Source of the DNA: Desulfoluna butyratoxydans
GTDB lineage: Bacteria; Desulfobacterota; Desulfobacteria; Desulfobacterales; Desulfolunaceae
Length of the DNA stretch: 64,000 bases
Reading direction: 5' to 3'
Assembly: GCF_900699765.1 (NCBI RefSeq)
Contig: NZ_CAADHO010000007.1
Location: 215,620-279,619 of the forward strand
Part shown: positions 1 through 7,049 of the stretch, one piece after another
Position numbering within the stretch: position 1 is the stretch's first letter
Layout of the letters: the number at the start of each line of letters is the position of its first letter
Notes under the pieces: generated by a model
What the model saw: only the letters and a program-made list of their open reading frames with translations
Database searches by the model: none
Told to the model about the DNA's origin: nothing
Program-made: the position numbers and the translations under genes

Positions 1-63
1 TAACCCTCCGCCGATGATGAGGGTGTCTGTTTCTTCTATGACGTTTTTTTTCTCAATGACCAT
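1..63 (-). CDS. N-terminus of a flavin or nucleotide-binding oxidoreductase (partial)
   Basis: An ATG at 63 opens a reading frame that runs off the left edge of the window after 21 codons. The visible residues are a short charged lead-in followed by TDTLIIGGGL, the beta strand and glycine-rich turn of a Rossmann fold that binds FAD or NAD(P). This is how fumarate-reductase-like and adenylylsulfate-reductase-like flavoproteins begin, but the fragment is too short to name a family. There is only a weak purine-rich stretch upstream. The nucleotide-binding start is seen; any specific function would be a guess. Confidence 0.5.
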   Translation of the reverse strand, partial: MVIEKKNVIEETDTLIIGGGL

Positions 64-139
64 GGGAGCAGCTCTTTGATAGTGACGTAGACCGGATGTT
101 CATGAAGAAACGATGGAGCCAAAGTAATAATAGATCATT

Positions 140-200
140 TCAGCTTATGCTTCCGGCGCCCCTTGCGGGGGCAAGCTTTTGAAAAGTTAAACAAACAGGT
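140..200. repeat. Dispersed repeat fragment with GCxTCCGGCG end
   Basis: The stretch begins CAGCTTATGCTTCCGGCG, continues with a small GC hairpin (CCCCTTGCGGGG) and ends in AAGCTTTTGAAAAGTT followed by AAACAAACAGG. The first half matches the start of the small element at 58218. The second half matches, on the opposite strand, the ends of the copies near 3190 and 12330. It is therefore a shuffled copy of the same family. No gene is visible between 64 and 452. Confidence 0.6.
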
Positions 201-269
201 CTTGATGGTTTGCCTTGGATAACGTTTGGGCCTTGATCTTCAAAGAAATCGAGAAAAATCGACTGAGCC

Positions 270-337
270 GGAGCGCCGCACTCCGGTGCGGCTTTTTTGG
301 CCGTGGTTGCCCGTGCCGTACAGGAGTGCGGCGTTCC
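270..337. repeat. GGAGCGCCGCACTCC palindromic repeat
   Basis: GGAGCGCCGCACTCC with GTGCGGCTTTTTT is followed about 35 bases later by the inverted half, GTACAGGAGTGCGGCGTTCC. The same palindrome occurs at 27734, 27922, 28110 and 37054. Lying 3' of the ABC transporter gene, its stem and T-run could end transcription, but this is inference. Confidence 0.65.
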
Positions 338-452
338 AGAGGATCATCCCTTAATCGCCAGGTTCCTGCGTAACACATGCTGACGGGTGGTAACATCTCT
401 AAGTGGAAAAAAGGGGCTTTGTTCCCTGGGCCGTGGCACTGGTGGCCGGTTT

Positions 453-2204
453 TCAGCAGGGAGTCTCCTGAAGGGCCTGCCACAGGGTTTGGTAGACGCC
501 CTCCTGGGACACCAGCTGGCGATGGGGCCCCTCCTGGACAATGCCCCCTTGGTCCATGACGAGGATTCGGTCGCATGACGTGAGGGTGGAGAGTCTGTGG
601 GCAACGGCAATGATGATTCGGTTTTTCCGAAGGCCCATCAGGTTCGTGTGGATGATGCTCTCGGTTGCCGGGTCCACGGCCGAGGTGGCCTCATCGAGGA
701 TGAGCACCTCGGGGTCCCTGAGCAGGGCCCGTGCCAGGGAGAGACGCTGTTTCTGTCCCCCGGAAAGGGTGTCTCCCTGATCTCCCAGGATGGTGTGGAG
801 CCCCTGGGGAAGGGCGCGGACCATCTCTTCGGCTCCGGCCTGCCGAAGGGCCTGTTGGATCTCCGCGTCTGTGGCTTCGGGGCTTCCCAGGCAGAGGTTG
901 TCCAGGACCGTTCCGTGAAAGAGAAAGGGGTGCTGGGAGACGTAGCCCACATGTTTGCGAAAGCTGGCGGCGGCAAGTTCTTCCAGGTTCTGTCCATTGA
1001 TGGCGATTTGGCCTGAATTTGGGCCGTAGAAGCGGAGCAGCAGCTTGATGAGGCTGCTTTTGCCTGCACCGGTGGGCCCTGCAATGCCAATGAATTCGCC
1101 TTTATTGATGGTAAAGGAGAGGTCGGAGAAGAGCTCCGGATGGTTGGGGTAGCGGAACCGGATCTTGTGGAAACGGACGGTCTCGGGGATGCCCTGAAGG
1201 TCCGTGGCGTCGGCCGGGTCCGCAAGGCGGGGTGTAACGAAAAGAAGCTCACGGACCCTTGTGGCCGCGGCTTTGGCCTGCTGAAGCTGGTTGATGAGAA
1301 AGGTAAGGGTAAAGATGGGAACTACAAGGCGCATGCCCATGAGGACGCAGGTTGTGTAGGCTCCGAGGCTGGGCCCGCCGGGCTGCTGCGTGAGCCAGCC
1401 ACCTCCGCCGATGAGAAGGGCAAAGGAGAGCCCGGCGATGCCGTAGATGATCGGGATGAAGTTTCGCCTGGTTTTTGCCGCGGCCACCGCCGTGTCTCGA
1501 TAGAAAGCGGACTCTTTTTTCAGGCGGTCCGTTTCTGCCTGCTCGGCGCAGTAGGCCCGGAGCACGGGAATGCCCTGGAGGCTGTTTTCAAGGGTCCCGG
1601 CAAAGCGGCCCACGGCCCGTCGTGATGTAAGGTACTGGGGCTGAACTCTGCGCGAAAAGAGACGCATGGCCAGAAAGGCCAAGGGGAGGGGAAAGGCCAG
1701 GATCAGGGCCAGCCGGGCGTCGAGCCAGAAAAGGTAGCCGTAGGTGCCCGCAAAGGAGATAACCACGCGCACCAGGTTGGCGATGGTCTCTGAGAAAAAC
1801 ACGTTGAGCACGTCCACGTCGTTGGTGACCACCGAGAGGAGGTCCCCCTTGCTGCGTGCCTCGATGAACTCGGTGTCCACGGCAAGGATCTTGGCAAAGA
1901 GCTTCATCCTGATGTCATGGCGGATGCACTGGGCCACGGCAGCCAAAAGGTAATCACTTGAGCTTTGAAAGATGGCCAGGCCGCCAAAGGCGCAGAAGAC
2001 TGCCAGCCCGTATGCCAGAAAGCCGGTTGAGCCGTCGGGGCTCGACGTGATGTGATTGACCGCGTATCCTGCTATAATCATGGGTAGAAGGTCGCAGACG
2101 CGGGCAGCCGTGCTGCAGCCGATACCGACGGCAACACGGGTTCGATACATGGAGGCGTACCCGGCAAGAAGGCGCAGCCAGGGCGGAAGAGAGAAGAGGC
2201 GCAT
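453..2204 (-). CDS. ABC exporter, fused membrane and ATPase domains
   Basis: A 583-residue half-transporter of the MsbA/LmrA type in the inner membrane. Residues 1 to about 310 form the six-helix type-1 exporter domain. The ATPase domain follows, with Walker A GPTGAGKSS, signature LSGGQKQRLSLARA, Walker B VLILDEATSAVD and the switch histidine in AVAHRLSTL. Such proteins work as dimers and export lipids, peptides or drugs; nothing in the sequence fixes the substrate. A homodimer is likely because no partner half-transporter lies beside it. It is divergent from the DtxR-type regulator at 2368, across a 163-base gap that must hold both promoters, so control by that regulator is possible but not shown. 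Length and motif order are normal. Confidence 0.9.
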   Translation of the reverse strand: MRLFSLPPWLRLLAGYASMYRTRVAVGIGCSTAARVCDLLPMIIAGYAVNHITSSPDGSTGFLAYGLAVFCAFGGLAIFQSSSDYLLAAVAQCIRHDIRMKLFAKILAVDTEFIEARSKGDLLSVVTNDVDVLNVFFSETIANLVRVVISFAGTYGYLFWLDARLALILAFPLPLAFLAMRLFSRRVQPQYLTSRRAVGRFAGTLENSLQGIPVLRAYCAEQAETDRLKKESAFYRDTAVAAAKTRRNFIPIIYGIAGLSFALLIGGGGWLTQQPGGPSLGAYTTCVLMGMRLVVPIFTLTFLINQLQQAKAAATRVRELLFVTPRLADPADATDLQGIPETVRFHKIRFRYPNHPELFSDLSFTINKGEFIGIAGPTGAGKSSLIKLLLRFYGPNSGQIAINGQNLEELAAASFRKHVGYVSQHPFLFHGTVLDNLCLGSPEATDAEIQQALRQAGAEEMVRALPQGLHTILGDQGDTLSGGQKQRLSLARALLRDPEVLILDEATSAVDPATESIIHTNLMGLRKNRIIIAVAHRLSTLTSCDRILVMDQGGIVQEGPHRQLVSQEGVYQTLWQALQETPC

Positions 2205-2367
2205 AACGTGAAAACCTGTGTGTCCTATGGTTCAAAAGGTTGGTCTCGGCAGGGGCGCCGGAGGCATCAATAAACTGAACCGTTATCTGTATTTTGATAT
2301 TACATGTTGTCAAATGGTGGCGGATTGACTAATCACCATTGCGGAGTACCAACCCCAAGGAGAGATC

Positions 2368-2826
2368 ATGATCACAAAAGAGACCCCGCTGACATCCACC
2401 CTCGAAGATTACCTTGCCGCCATTTTCAGACTGGTCCAGAAAAACGGGGACGCCCGCTCCAACGCCATCGCAGACGACCTGGGGGTCACCCGGTCCACCG
2501 TGACAACGGCCCTGAAATCCCTTGCCGCCCGTGAGCTGATCGAGTACAGGCCCTACAGCCCCATCACACTCACCCCCTCCGGCTGGGAGCTGGGCAAACG
2601 CATCGCCCACCGTAACGTGATCCTCCGCGACTTTTTCGGGCGCGTCCTGCAACTCCCCGACGAGGAGGCCGAGGCCACAGCATGTCGGGTGGAGCATGCC
2701 GTCACCGACGACGTGGTACTCCAGCTTGGCCGCTTTATCCTCTATTTAAAGGAGGCAGGCTGCGACATCGACACGTGGCAGGAAAAATTCACCCTGCCGG
2801 AAAATCACGCGTCCAAGTCTTCCTGA
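2368..2826 (+). CDS. DtxR/MntR-family metal-dependent transcriptional regulator
   Basis: A 152-residue protein with an N-terminal winged helix (about residues 8-70; recognition region DDLGVTRSTVTTALKSL) and a helical dimerisation and metal-binding domain of DtxR/MntR type (about 75-145). No C-terminal SH3-like domain is present, so it resembles the shorter MntR form. Family members bind Fe(II) or Mn(II) and repress metal uptake or related genes. The start has a good ribosome site, AAGGAGAG, seven bases upstream. It points away from the ABC exporter at 453-2204, and the iron-heme operon begins 700 bases downstream on the other strand. Any role in controlling either is inference; I could not identify a convincing operator by eye. 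Confidence 0.88.
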   Translation: MITKETPLTSTLEDYLAAIFRLVQKNGDARSNAIADDLGVTRSTVTTALKSLAARELIEYRPYSPITLTPSGWELGKRIAHRNVILRDFFGRVLQLPDEEAEATACRVEHAVTDDVVLQLGRFILYLKEAGCDIDTWQEKFTLPENHASKSS

Positions 2827-2844
2827 AGGATTTAAAAACAAGAA

Positions 2845-3253
2845 ACGCCTCCGGCGGCAAGGTGTGCCACCTTTTGTTCGCTACCAGGCTCTGCCTGGGG
2901 GTGTCGGCTGCAAGGCTCTGCCTTGCCGGTGTGAAGCATCGCGTCATAATGGATAAAACGTGCAGAGTGAAGCGATTCCAATCGCGGAGGCAGAGCCTCC
3001 GTGCATCATTCCCAGGCGGAGCCTGGGAACGAAAGAACGTCCTTGAATCTGTCTTGACTTCACACGGAATAACTCCGGCGGGTCGCTTTTTGAATAAAGC
3101 TCCGCAAAAACGTTCCGGTCTCTTATTCATTAAGCCTAAAGCCGCCGGTAAACCAAGGTACTCGAATAAACCGAAATAGCACTTAAAACCTGTTTGTCAA
3201 ACTTTTCAAAAGTTTGGCCCCCGGCAGGGCCTCCGGAGGCGTTTTTTTTGGTT
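2845..3253. repeat. Cluster of palindromic intergenic repeats
   Basis: No gene is supported here. The stretch holds small inverted units of a CAGGCTCTGCCTGGG type (2888, 2919, 2985, 3010), a unit starting CTCCGGCGGGTCGCTTTTTG (about 3075-3118), and a closing unit with the palindrome AAACTTTTCAAAAGTTT followed by GGCCCCCGGCAGGG and CCTCCGGAGGC (3198-3242). The last two occur in the same order around a different core at 12156-12374. The closing unit abuts the 3' end of the flavodoxin gene and may act as its terminator. Confidence 0.6.
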
Positions 3254-3254
3254 T

Positions 3255-3752
3255 TTATCTCTTCAAGCACTCTCGAAAAAACGCTTTGGCCTGTTCAAAA
3301 TCCTCTTTGTTGGGGTGTTTCTTCGCTTCTTCGATGCGCGCCTTGCGCTCGTCTGTCATGGGGTGGTGGTCTGAGGCCACCTTGGCCATCATCTCCAGCA
3401 CCTTGGGGTCCACGCGGCCCTGGCAGAGAAATTGCCCTATCACCTCGTTTCCTTCCATGAGGGCTTCGGCCTTGGCCCGGCAGTCGTTTGCGTGTTCCGA
3501 GTCCGGGTAGGCCCCCAGGGTTCCGAAGAGTCCCACCTTTTTTCCTTTTATTTTCTCCATGAACGCCTTGGCCCTGGCATCTGGCATGCCTTTGTCCACC
3601 CAGTAGCCGATGGCGATGACATCGTAGTCGTCCACGGCGGGTGCCTCTTCAACGGGGGCCAGGGTGCAGGGCTCGGGAAATGCCTCTTTGACGGCTTCGG
3701 CAACGGCTCGGGTGTTTCCGGTTCGGGATGAATAGACGATGAGTGATTTCAT
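3255..3752 (-). CDS. Flavodoxin-family protein of the heme operon
   Basis: A 165-residue flavodoxin-like protein. The FMN phosphate loop is visible at the N-terminus (YSSRTGNTRAVAEAV), followed by the flavodoxin fold with GYWVDKG and LFGTLGAYPDS loops. The C-terminal third is charged and helical, an extension past a minimal flavodoxin. It is the last gene of the minus-strand operon, five bases after hutX, and its AAGGAG site overlaps the hutX stop. Radical-SAM enzymes need a low-potential electron, so the natural inference is that it feeds HutW. Flavodoxins are, as I recall, also paired with anaerobic heme-degrading enzymes in Fusobacterium. The fold is certain; the partner is inferred from context. 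Confidence 0.85.
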   Translation of the reverse strand: MKSLIVYSSRTGNTRAVAEAVKEAFPEPCTLAPVEEAPAVDDYDVIAIGYWVDKGMPDARAKAFMEKIKGKKVGLFGTLGAYPDSEHANDCRAKAEALMEGNEVIGQFLCQGRVDPKVLEMMAKVASDHHPMTDERKARIEEAKKHPNKEDFEQAKAFFRECLKR

Positions 3753-3757
3753 GGTGT

Positions 3758-4282
3758 TTACTCCTTGCTGGTCAGTTGGTTGCGAAGGGCGTGGAACCCG
3801 GCTTTTACAGAAGGGATGAGGGTGCGTTTCTCCCTTCCTGCGTAGACGGCGAACATGTGGTCGCCGTTGGTGTCGTAGAACTGGACGGAGAGGCTCTCCA
3901 GGCCGAAGAAGGGTTTTTCGAGAAAGCAGATGGCCCCGAGTTTGTCCACTTTAAGGTGGCCGCCCAGGGGGTTCTCCCTATCCATGAGGTTGAAATACCC
4001 GTGGCCGTGGGTGCCCTTGGGGAGCTTTCCCTTTACCTCGATGACGGATGTGGGGCTCTGGCGGAGAAAGGTGACTTTTTCCCAGCCGGTCATGGCCTCC
4101 CAGACGGTGTTAAAGTGTGCGGCATCCACAAAGGTCGCCATGGGATTGGGGAGGGCCGAGACCACTGCCGCCTCGGAGATGTGGAGCTGGGCTGCCATCT
4201 GGCCGGGCATGGTGCTGGGGTTTTCGTCGATCATTTCCTGAATCCGGGCTTTGATGTCCGGGGTTACGCTGTCTTCAAACAT
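3758..4282 (-). CDS. hutX: HutX/HuvX-type cytosolic heme carrier
   Basis: A 174-residue protein matching the HutX/HuvX/ChuX family, soluble proteins that bind incoming heme in the cytosol and hand it to the degrading enzyme. Recognisable family features are the N-terminal helical region (MAAQLHISEAAVVSALP), WEKVTFL, the HGHGYFNLMDRENPLGGHLK stretch (about residues 92-111) and the C-terminal FYDTNGDHMFAVYAGREK. Histidines in the central stretch could contribute to heme handling. The start overlaps the ECF ATPase gene by 19 bases and has its own CAGGAG site, so translation is probably coupled. Its position between a transporter and a flavodoxin, with hutW in the same operon, fits the family role. 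Confidence 0.88.
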   Translation of the reverse strand: MFEDSVTPDIKARIQEMIDENPSTMPGQMAAQLHISEAAVVSALPNPMATFVDAAHFNTVWEAMTGWEKVTFLRQSPTSVIEVKGKLPKGTHGHGYFNLMDRENPLGGHLKVDKLGAICFLEKPFFGLESLSVQFYDTNGDHMFAVYAGREKRTLIPSVKAGFHALRNQLTSKE

Positions 4283-5697
4283 GGTGAGGACTCCTGTTGG
4301 TCTTGTGAAAAGGGAAGGCGCAGGGCCACATCGCAGGCGAGGTGGAGAAGCTCCAGATCGTGGGTGATGACCACCACGCTGGTGCCGCTGTCTGCCGCAT
4401 CGCGCATCATGGTTGCGATGCGCTCCATGTTGTGGCCGTCCAGCCCGCTGGTGGGCTCGTCCAAGATAAAAATATCCGGTTTTTGGGCCAGGCCGCAGGC
4501 AATGACCAGGCGCTGTTTTTCTCCACCGGAAAGGGACTGGGGGTGGCGATTGGCTAAAGGGGCGAGGCCGAAGCGGTCCAGAAAGGCGAGGAGCGTGTCG
4601 CGATTTTCTTTGCGGACCCGGTGGATGCCCGAAGCCATGGCCACCTCCTGGAGCACCGAGTTCATGTGGAGCTGGTGATCCGTGTTCTGAAGGACAATGC
4701 CCGCGTGGTTTAGCAGGTGTTTTTGTTTAATTTTGTCTCCGCCGATGGCGATCTTTCCGCTTTGGGGCTTGGTGAGGCCCGTGAGAAGCCGGGCAAGGGT
4801 GGTCTTCCCGGTGCCGTTGTCTCCGATGATCCCCGTGACTCCCTGGGGCAGGGCAAAGGATGCGTTGCTGTAGAGGGTGGGTCCGTTTCCATGGCCGAAG
4901 GTGAGCCCTTCGACCTCCAGGTGGCCGTTTTTCGGAAGGGGGGGGAGGGTCTGTCTGGTATCGGGGACATGATGTGCGCGCAGGCCGTAGCGGGCACGCA
5001 GTGCAGCGTCCCCCAGCATGTTAAATTCTCCCCGGGCAACGATTTTTCCATCGTCCATCACCACCACGTGATCGGCCACACCTTCCAGCCAGTAGAGTCG
5101 GTGGTCCACCACCAGCACGGCGATTTTCCTGTTTTTAAGATCGCGGATCAACCGGGCCAGGGCGTCGGTGCTCTCGGGGTCCAGGTTAGCCGAGGGTTCG
5201 TCCAGCACCACCATGGAGGGGGACAGGGAGAGGATGTCGGCCAGGGCCACTTTCTGTTTCTGGCCCTCGGAGAGCTCGTGGATGGAGGAGCCCAGGATGC
5301 GGGTGATGTTGAGCTGCTCAGCGGTTTGTTTCACAACCTCTTCGATCTCTTCCCGTGGCTTGCCGAGCCACTCATGGGCAAAGGCGATCTCGTCGTCCAC
5401 GTTAAGGGCAAAGAACTGCATCTCCGGGTCCTGGAAGACGGTACCCACCTCAGCGGAGAGTTGGGCCAGGCTTTTCCCTGTGCTTGATACCCCGTTGAGA
5501 CGGATTTCTCCTTCCAGTGTGCCCTGGAAGAAGTGCGGGCAGAGCCCGTTGACCAGGCGGATGAGGGTCGATTTTCCGCAGCCGCTGGCTCCCGTGACCA
5601 GGGTCACCTCGCCGGGTTTGACCGTAAGGGAGAGGTCCTGTACGGCGGGTGTCTTTTGGAACGGGTAGGTGTAGGTGACGTGTTGCAGTTCGATCAT
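4264..5697 (-). CDS. ECF transporter energising ATPase, two ATPase domains in one chain
   Basis: A 477-residue protein with two complete ABC ATPase domains in tandem, the fused form of the EcfA pair that powers energy-coupling-factor importers. Domain 1 has TGASGCGKSTL, signature LSEGQKQKVALA and Walker B MVVLDEPSANLD. Domain 2 has IGDNGTGKTTL, LSGGEKQRLVIA and IFILDEPTSGLD. Both look catalytically intact. I place the start at 5697 (MIELQHVTYTYPF): its ATG overlaps the stop of the T-component gene in an ATGA, and the reading frame further upstream lies inside that gene. It overlaps hutX by 19 bases at the other end. With the S and T genes upstream it forms a dedicated importer, probably for heme or a related tetrapyrrole. 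Confidence 0.9.
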   Translation of the reverse strand: MIELQHVTYTYPFQKTPAVQDLSLTVKPGEVTLVTGASGCGKSTLIRLVNGLCPHFFQGTLEGEIRLNGVSSTGKSLAQLSAEVGTVFQDPEMQFFALNVDDEIAFAHEWLGKPREEIEEVVKQTAEQLNITRILGSSIHELSEGQKQKVALADILSLSPSMVVLDEPSANLDPESTDALARLIRDLKNRKIAVLVVDHRLYWLEGVADHVVVMDDGKIVARGEFNMLGDAALRARYGLRAHHVPDTRQTLPPLPKNGHLEVEGLTFGHGNGPTLYSNASFALPQGVTGIIGDNGTGKTTLARLLTGLTKPQSGKIAIGGDKIKQKHLLNHAGIVLQNTDHQLHMNSVLQEVAMASGIHRVRKENRDTLLAFLDRFGLAPLANRHPQSLSGGEKQRLVIACGLAQKPDIFILDEPTSGLDGHNMERIATMMRDAADSGTSVVVITHDLELLHLACDVALRLPFSQDQQESSPCLKTA

Positions 5698-6473
5698 GGC
5701 ATGAATCCTGTGGTGGCTGTTCCCCAGTGAAGCTGAATGTACGCACCGGTGAGAAGGATAAGGACAAGGCCGATAAACGCCACGGCATCTGCCCGGGAAA
5801 AGGCCTGGGTTTTGTAGCTCACCATGGTGTTGGTCCGGGAGACGCCCTTGAGCTCGGCGGCGATGCCCAGGTCGTCGGAGCTGCGCAGGGCCCGGAAGAG
5901 AATGGGGGCCACCAGGAGCCGGACGGAAAGGACCGGGTGCCGGACGATAAAAAGCGGCCTCAGGTTGTAGCCACGGATGCGCATGGATTCGTGGATCTGC
6001 TGCACGTCCCGGATAAAGGTGGGGACAAAACGGATCATCACCGCCGCCGGGATATAGATCCAGATGGGAAGCCGGAAGCTCTTCAGGGCCGTGAGAACCG
6101 TCTGGATACGTGAGGAGAGGGCCAGGGCCAGCACCGTATTGATCATGATGACCGTTCGCAGGAACGGCACCGCCATGGCACCGACCCCGGAGGCGGGAAT
6201 CGTGGGGGCCATGCGGTGAATAAGGGCCATGAATCCCAGGGCCATCACCCACATGAGGCCGATGGCCATGTAGCAGACGGCCACGAGCCCATACCGGCCC
6301 AGCTCCAGCACGTAAAGGGCGCTTGCCAGGGCGAGGAAGCCCATGGCAAGGGGTGATTTGATAAAGATGACGGCCATCGAGGCCACCAGGCTGATGAGGA
6401 TCTTGGTGCGGACGTCGAGCCTGTGGACATGGCTCCTCTCCTGCACGGCATCAGCTGCGAATAATGCACGCAT
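5694..6473 (-). CDS. ECF transporter transmembrane T component
   Basis: A 259-residue membrane protein with about five to six hydrophobic helices (for example ILISLVASMAVIFI and LVAVCYMAIGLMWVMAL) and the coupling-helix signatures of EcfT: SMRIRGYNLRP and, after a second helix, SSDDLGIAAELKGV. These short Arg/Gly motifs transmit movement from the ATPase to the substrate-binding component. I chose MRALFAADAVQERSH at 6473 as the start because the frame further upstream lies inside the S gene; the two genes overlap by 23 bases. The stop overlaps the ATPase start (ATGA), which means tight translational coupling. Confidence 0.87.
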   Translation of the reverse strand: MRALFAADAVQERSHVHRLDVRTKILISLVASMAVIFIKSPLAMGFLALASALYVLELGRYGLVAVCYMAIGLMWVMALGFMALIHRMAPTIPASGVGAMAVPFLRTVIMINTVLALALSSRIQTVLTALKSFRLPIWIYIPAAVMIRFVPTFIRDVQQIHESMRIRGYNLRPLFIVRHPVLSVRLLVAPILFRALRSSDDLGIAAELKGVSRTNTMVSYKTQAFSRADAVAFIGLVLILLTGAYIQLHWGTATTGFMP

Positions 6474-6990
6474 GGCGCAGCTCCTTGACGAAAAAGGCAC
6501 CGGAGAAGAGGCCCAGGAAGGCCCCGATATACCCGATACCGACAATGATGGCGGACATGATGACCATCTCCTGCTGCTCTCGCATGTAGAGCCAGGAAGC
6601 CCCCACGGAACTCACCTTGAAGACGATGTCGTAGAGCCCCACCCCGATGATGAGATTGGCGCTTCTGGCGTATCCTCCTAAGATCATGATGACGGCTTCG
6701 GCCACGATCCCTGCCAGGACCATGGCGGGGATGAGCACCAGGGAGCCGCCCATGAGCAAAAGGGAGACCAGGATGTTGACCAGGAGGAACAGGGTGAGTG
6801 CACCGAATTTCCGGACCTTGTAGAGAAGGACGATGGCCAGCGTGGTGAACAACAGGTTTTTGAGAATCAGGGTGATGGGGTTCATCCCTCCGCCCACAAG
6901 GGCCACCAGCAGGCTCGTCACCTTGGTGACGGCGGCAAAGATACCGATGGTCACGAGGTCCCGCATCTCCCAGTAGGGTGTTTTTTCCAT
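6451..6990 (-). CDS. ECF transporter substrate-binding S component, probably for heme
   Basis: A 179-residue integral membrane protein with about six hydrophobic helices (LVTIGIFAAVTKVTSLLVALVGG, LLFTTLAIVLLY, LFLLVNILVSLLLMGG and others). Size and layout are those of an S component, the part of an ECF importer that binds the substrate. An alanine-rich first helix, which S components use to dock on EcfT, is seen (IGIFAAVTK). The ligand cannot be read from the sequence. The neighbours, a heme-type outer membrane receptor, HutW and HutX, make heme or a heme-derived tetrapyrrole the best inference. The start has an AAGGA site five bases upstream, just after a strong intergenic hairpin. Confidence 0.8.
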   Translation of the reverse strand: MEKTPYWEMRDLVTIGIFAAVTKVTSLLVALVGGGMNPITLILKNLLFTTLAIVLLYKVRKFGALTLFLLVNILVSLLLMGGSLVLIPAMVLAGIVAEAVIMILGGYARSANLIIGVGLYDIVFKVSSVGASWLYMREQQEMVIMSAIIVGIGYIGAFLGLFSGAFFVKELRHACIIRS

Positions 6991-7004
6991 GGGTGTCCTT
7001 AAAG

Positions 7005-7033
7005 CCTCCCGGCTTTTTGACAGAGCCGGGAGG
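7005..7033 (-). promoter_or_regulatory. Intercistronic hairpin between receptor and ECF genes
   Basis: A perfect 10-base stem (CCTCCCGGCT with AGCCGGGAGG) and a 9-base loop sit 17 bases after the receptor stop and just before the ribosome site of the S gene. Only CTTT follows the stem, so it is at best a weak terminator. It could instead protect the upstream message from 3' decay and set different receptor and importer levels. The structure is seen; the role is inferred. Confidence 0.65.
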
Positions 7034-7049
7034 TGGTGTTTGAAGGTTA

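Noticed and set aside
2682..3179. 165-residue plus-strand frame after the DtxR gene
   Set aside because: It runs through palindromic repeats, starts within the regulator gene in another frame and has no protein-like composition.
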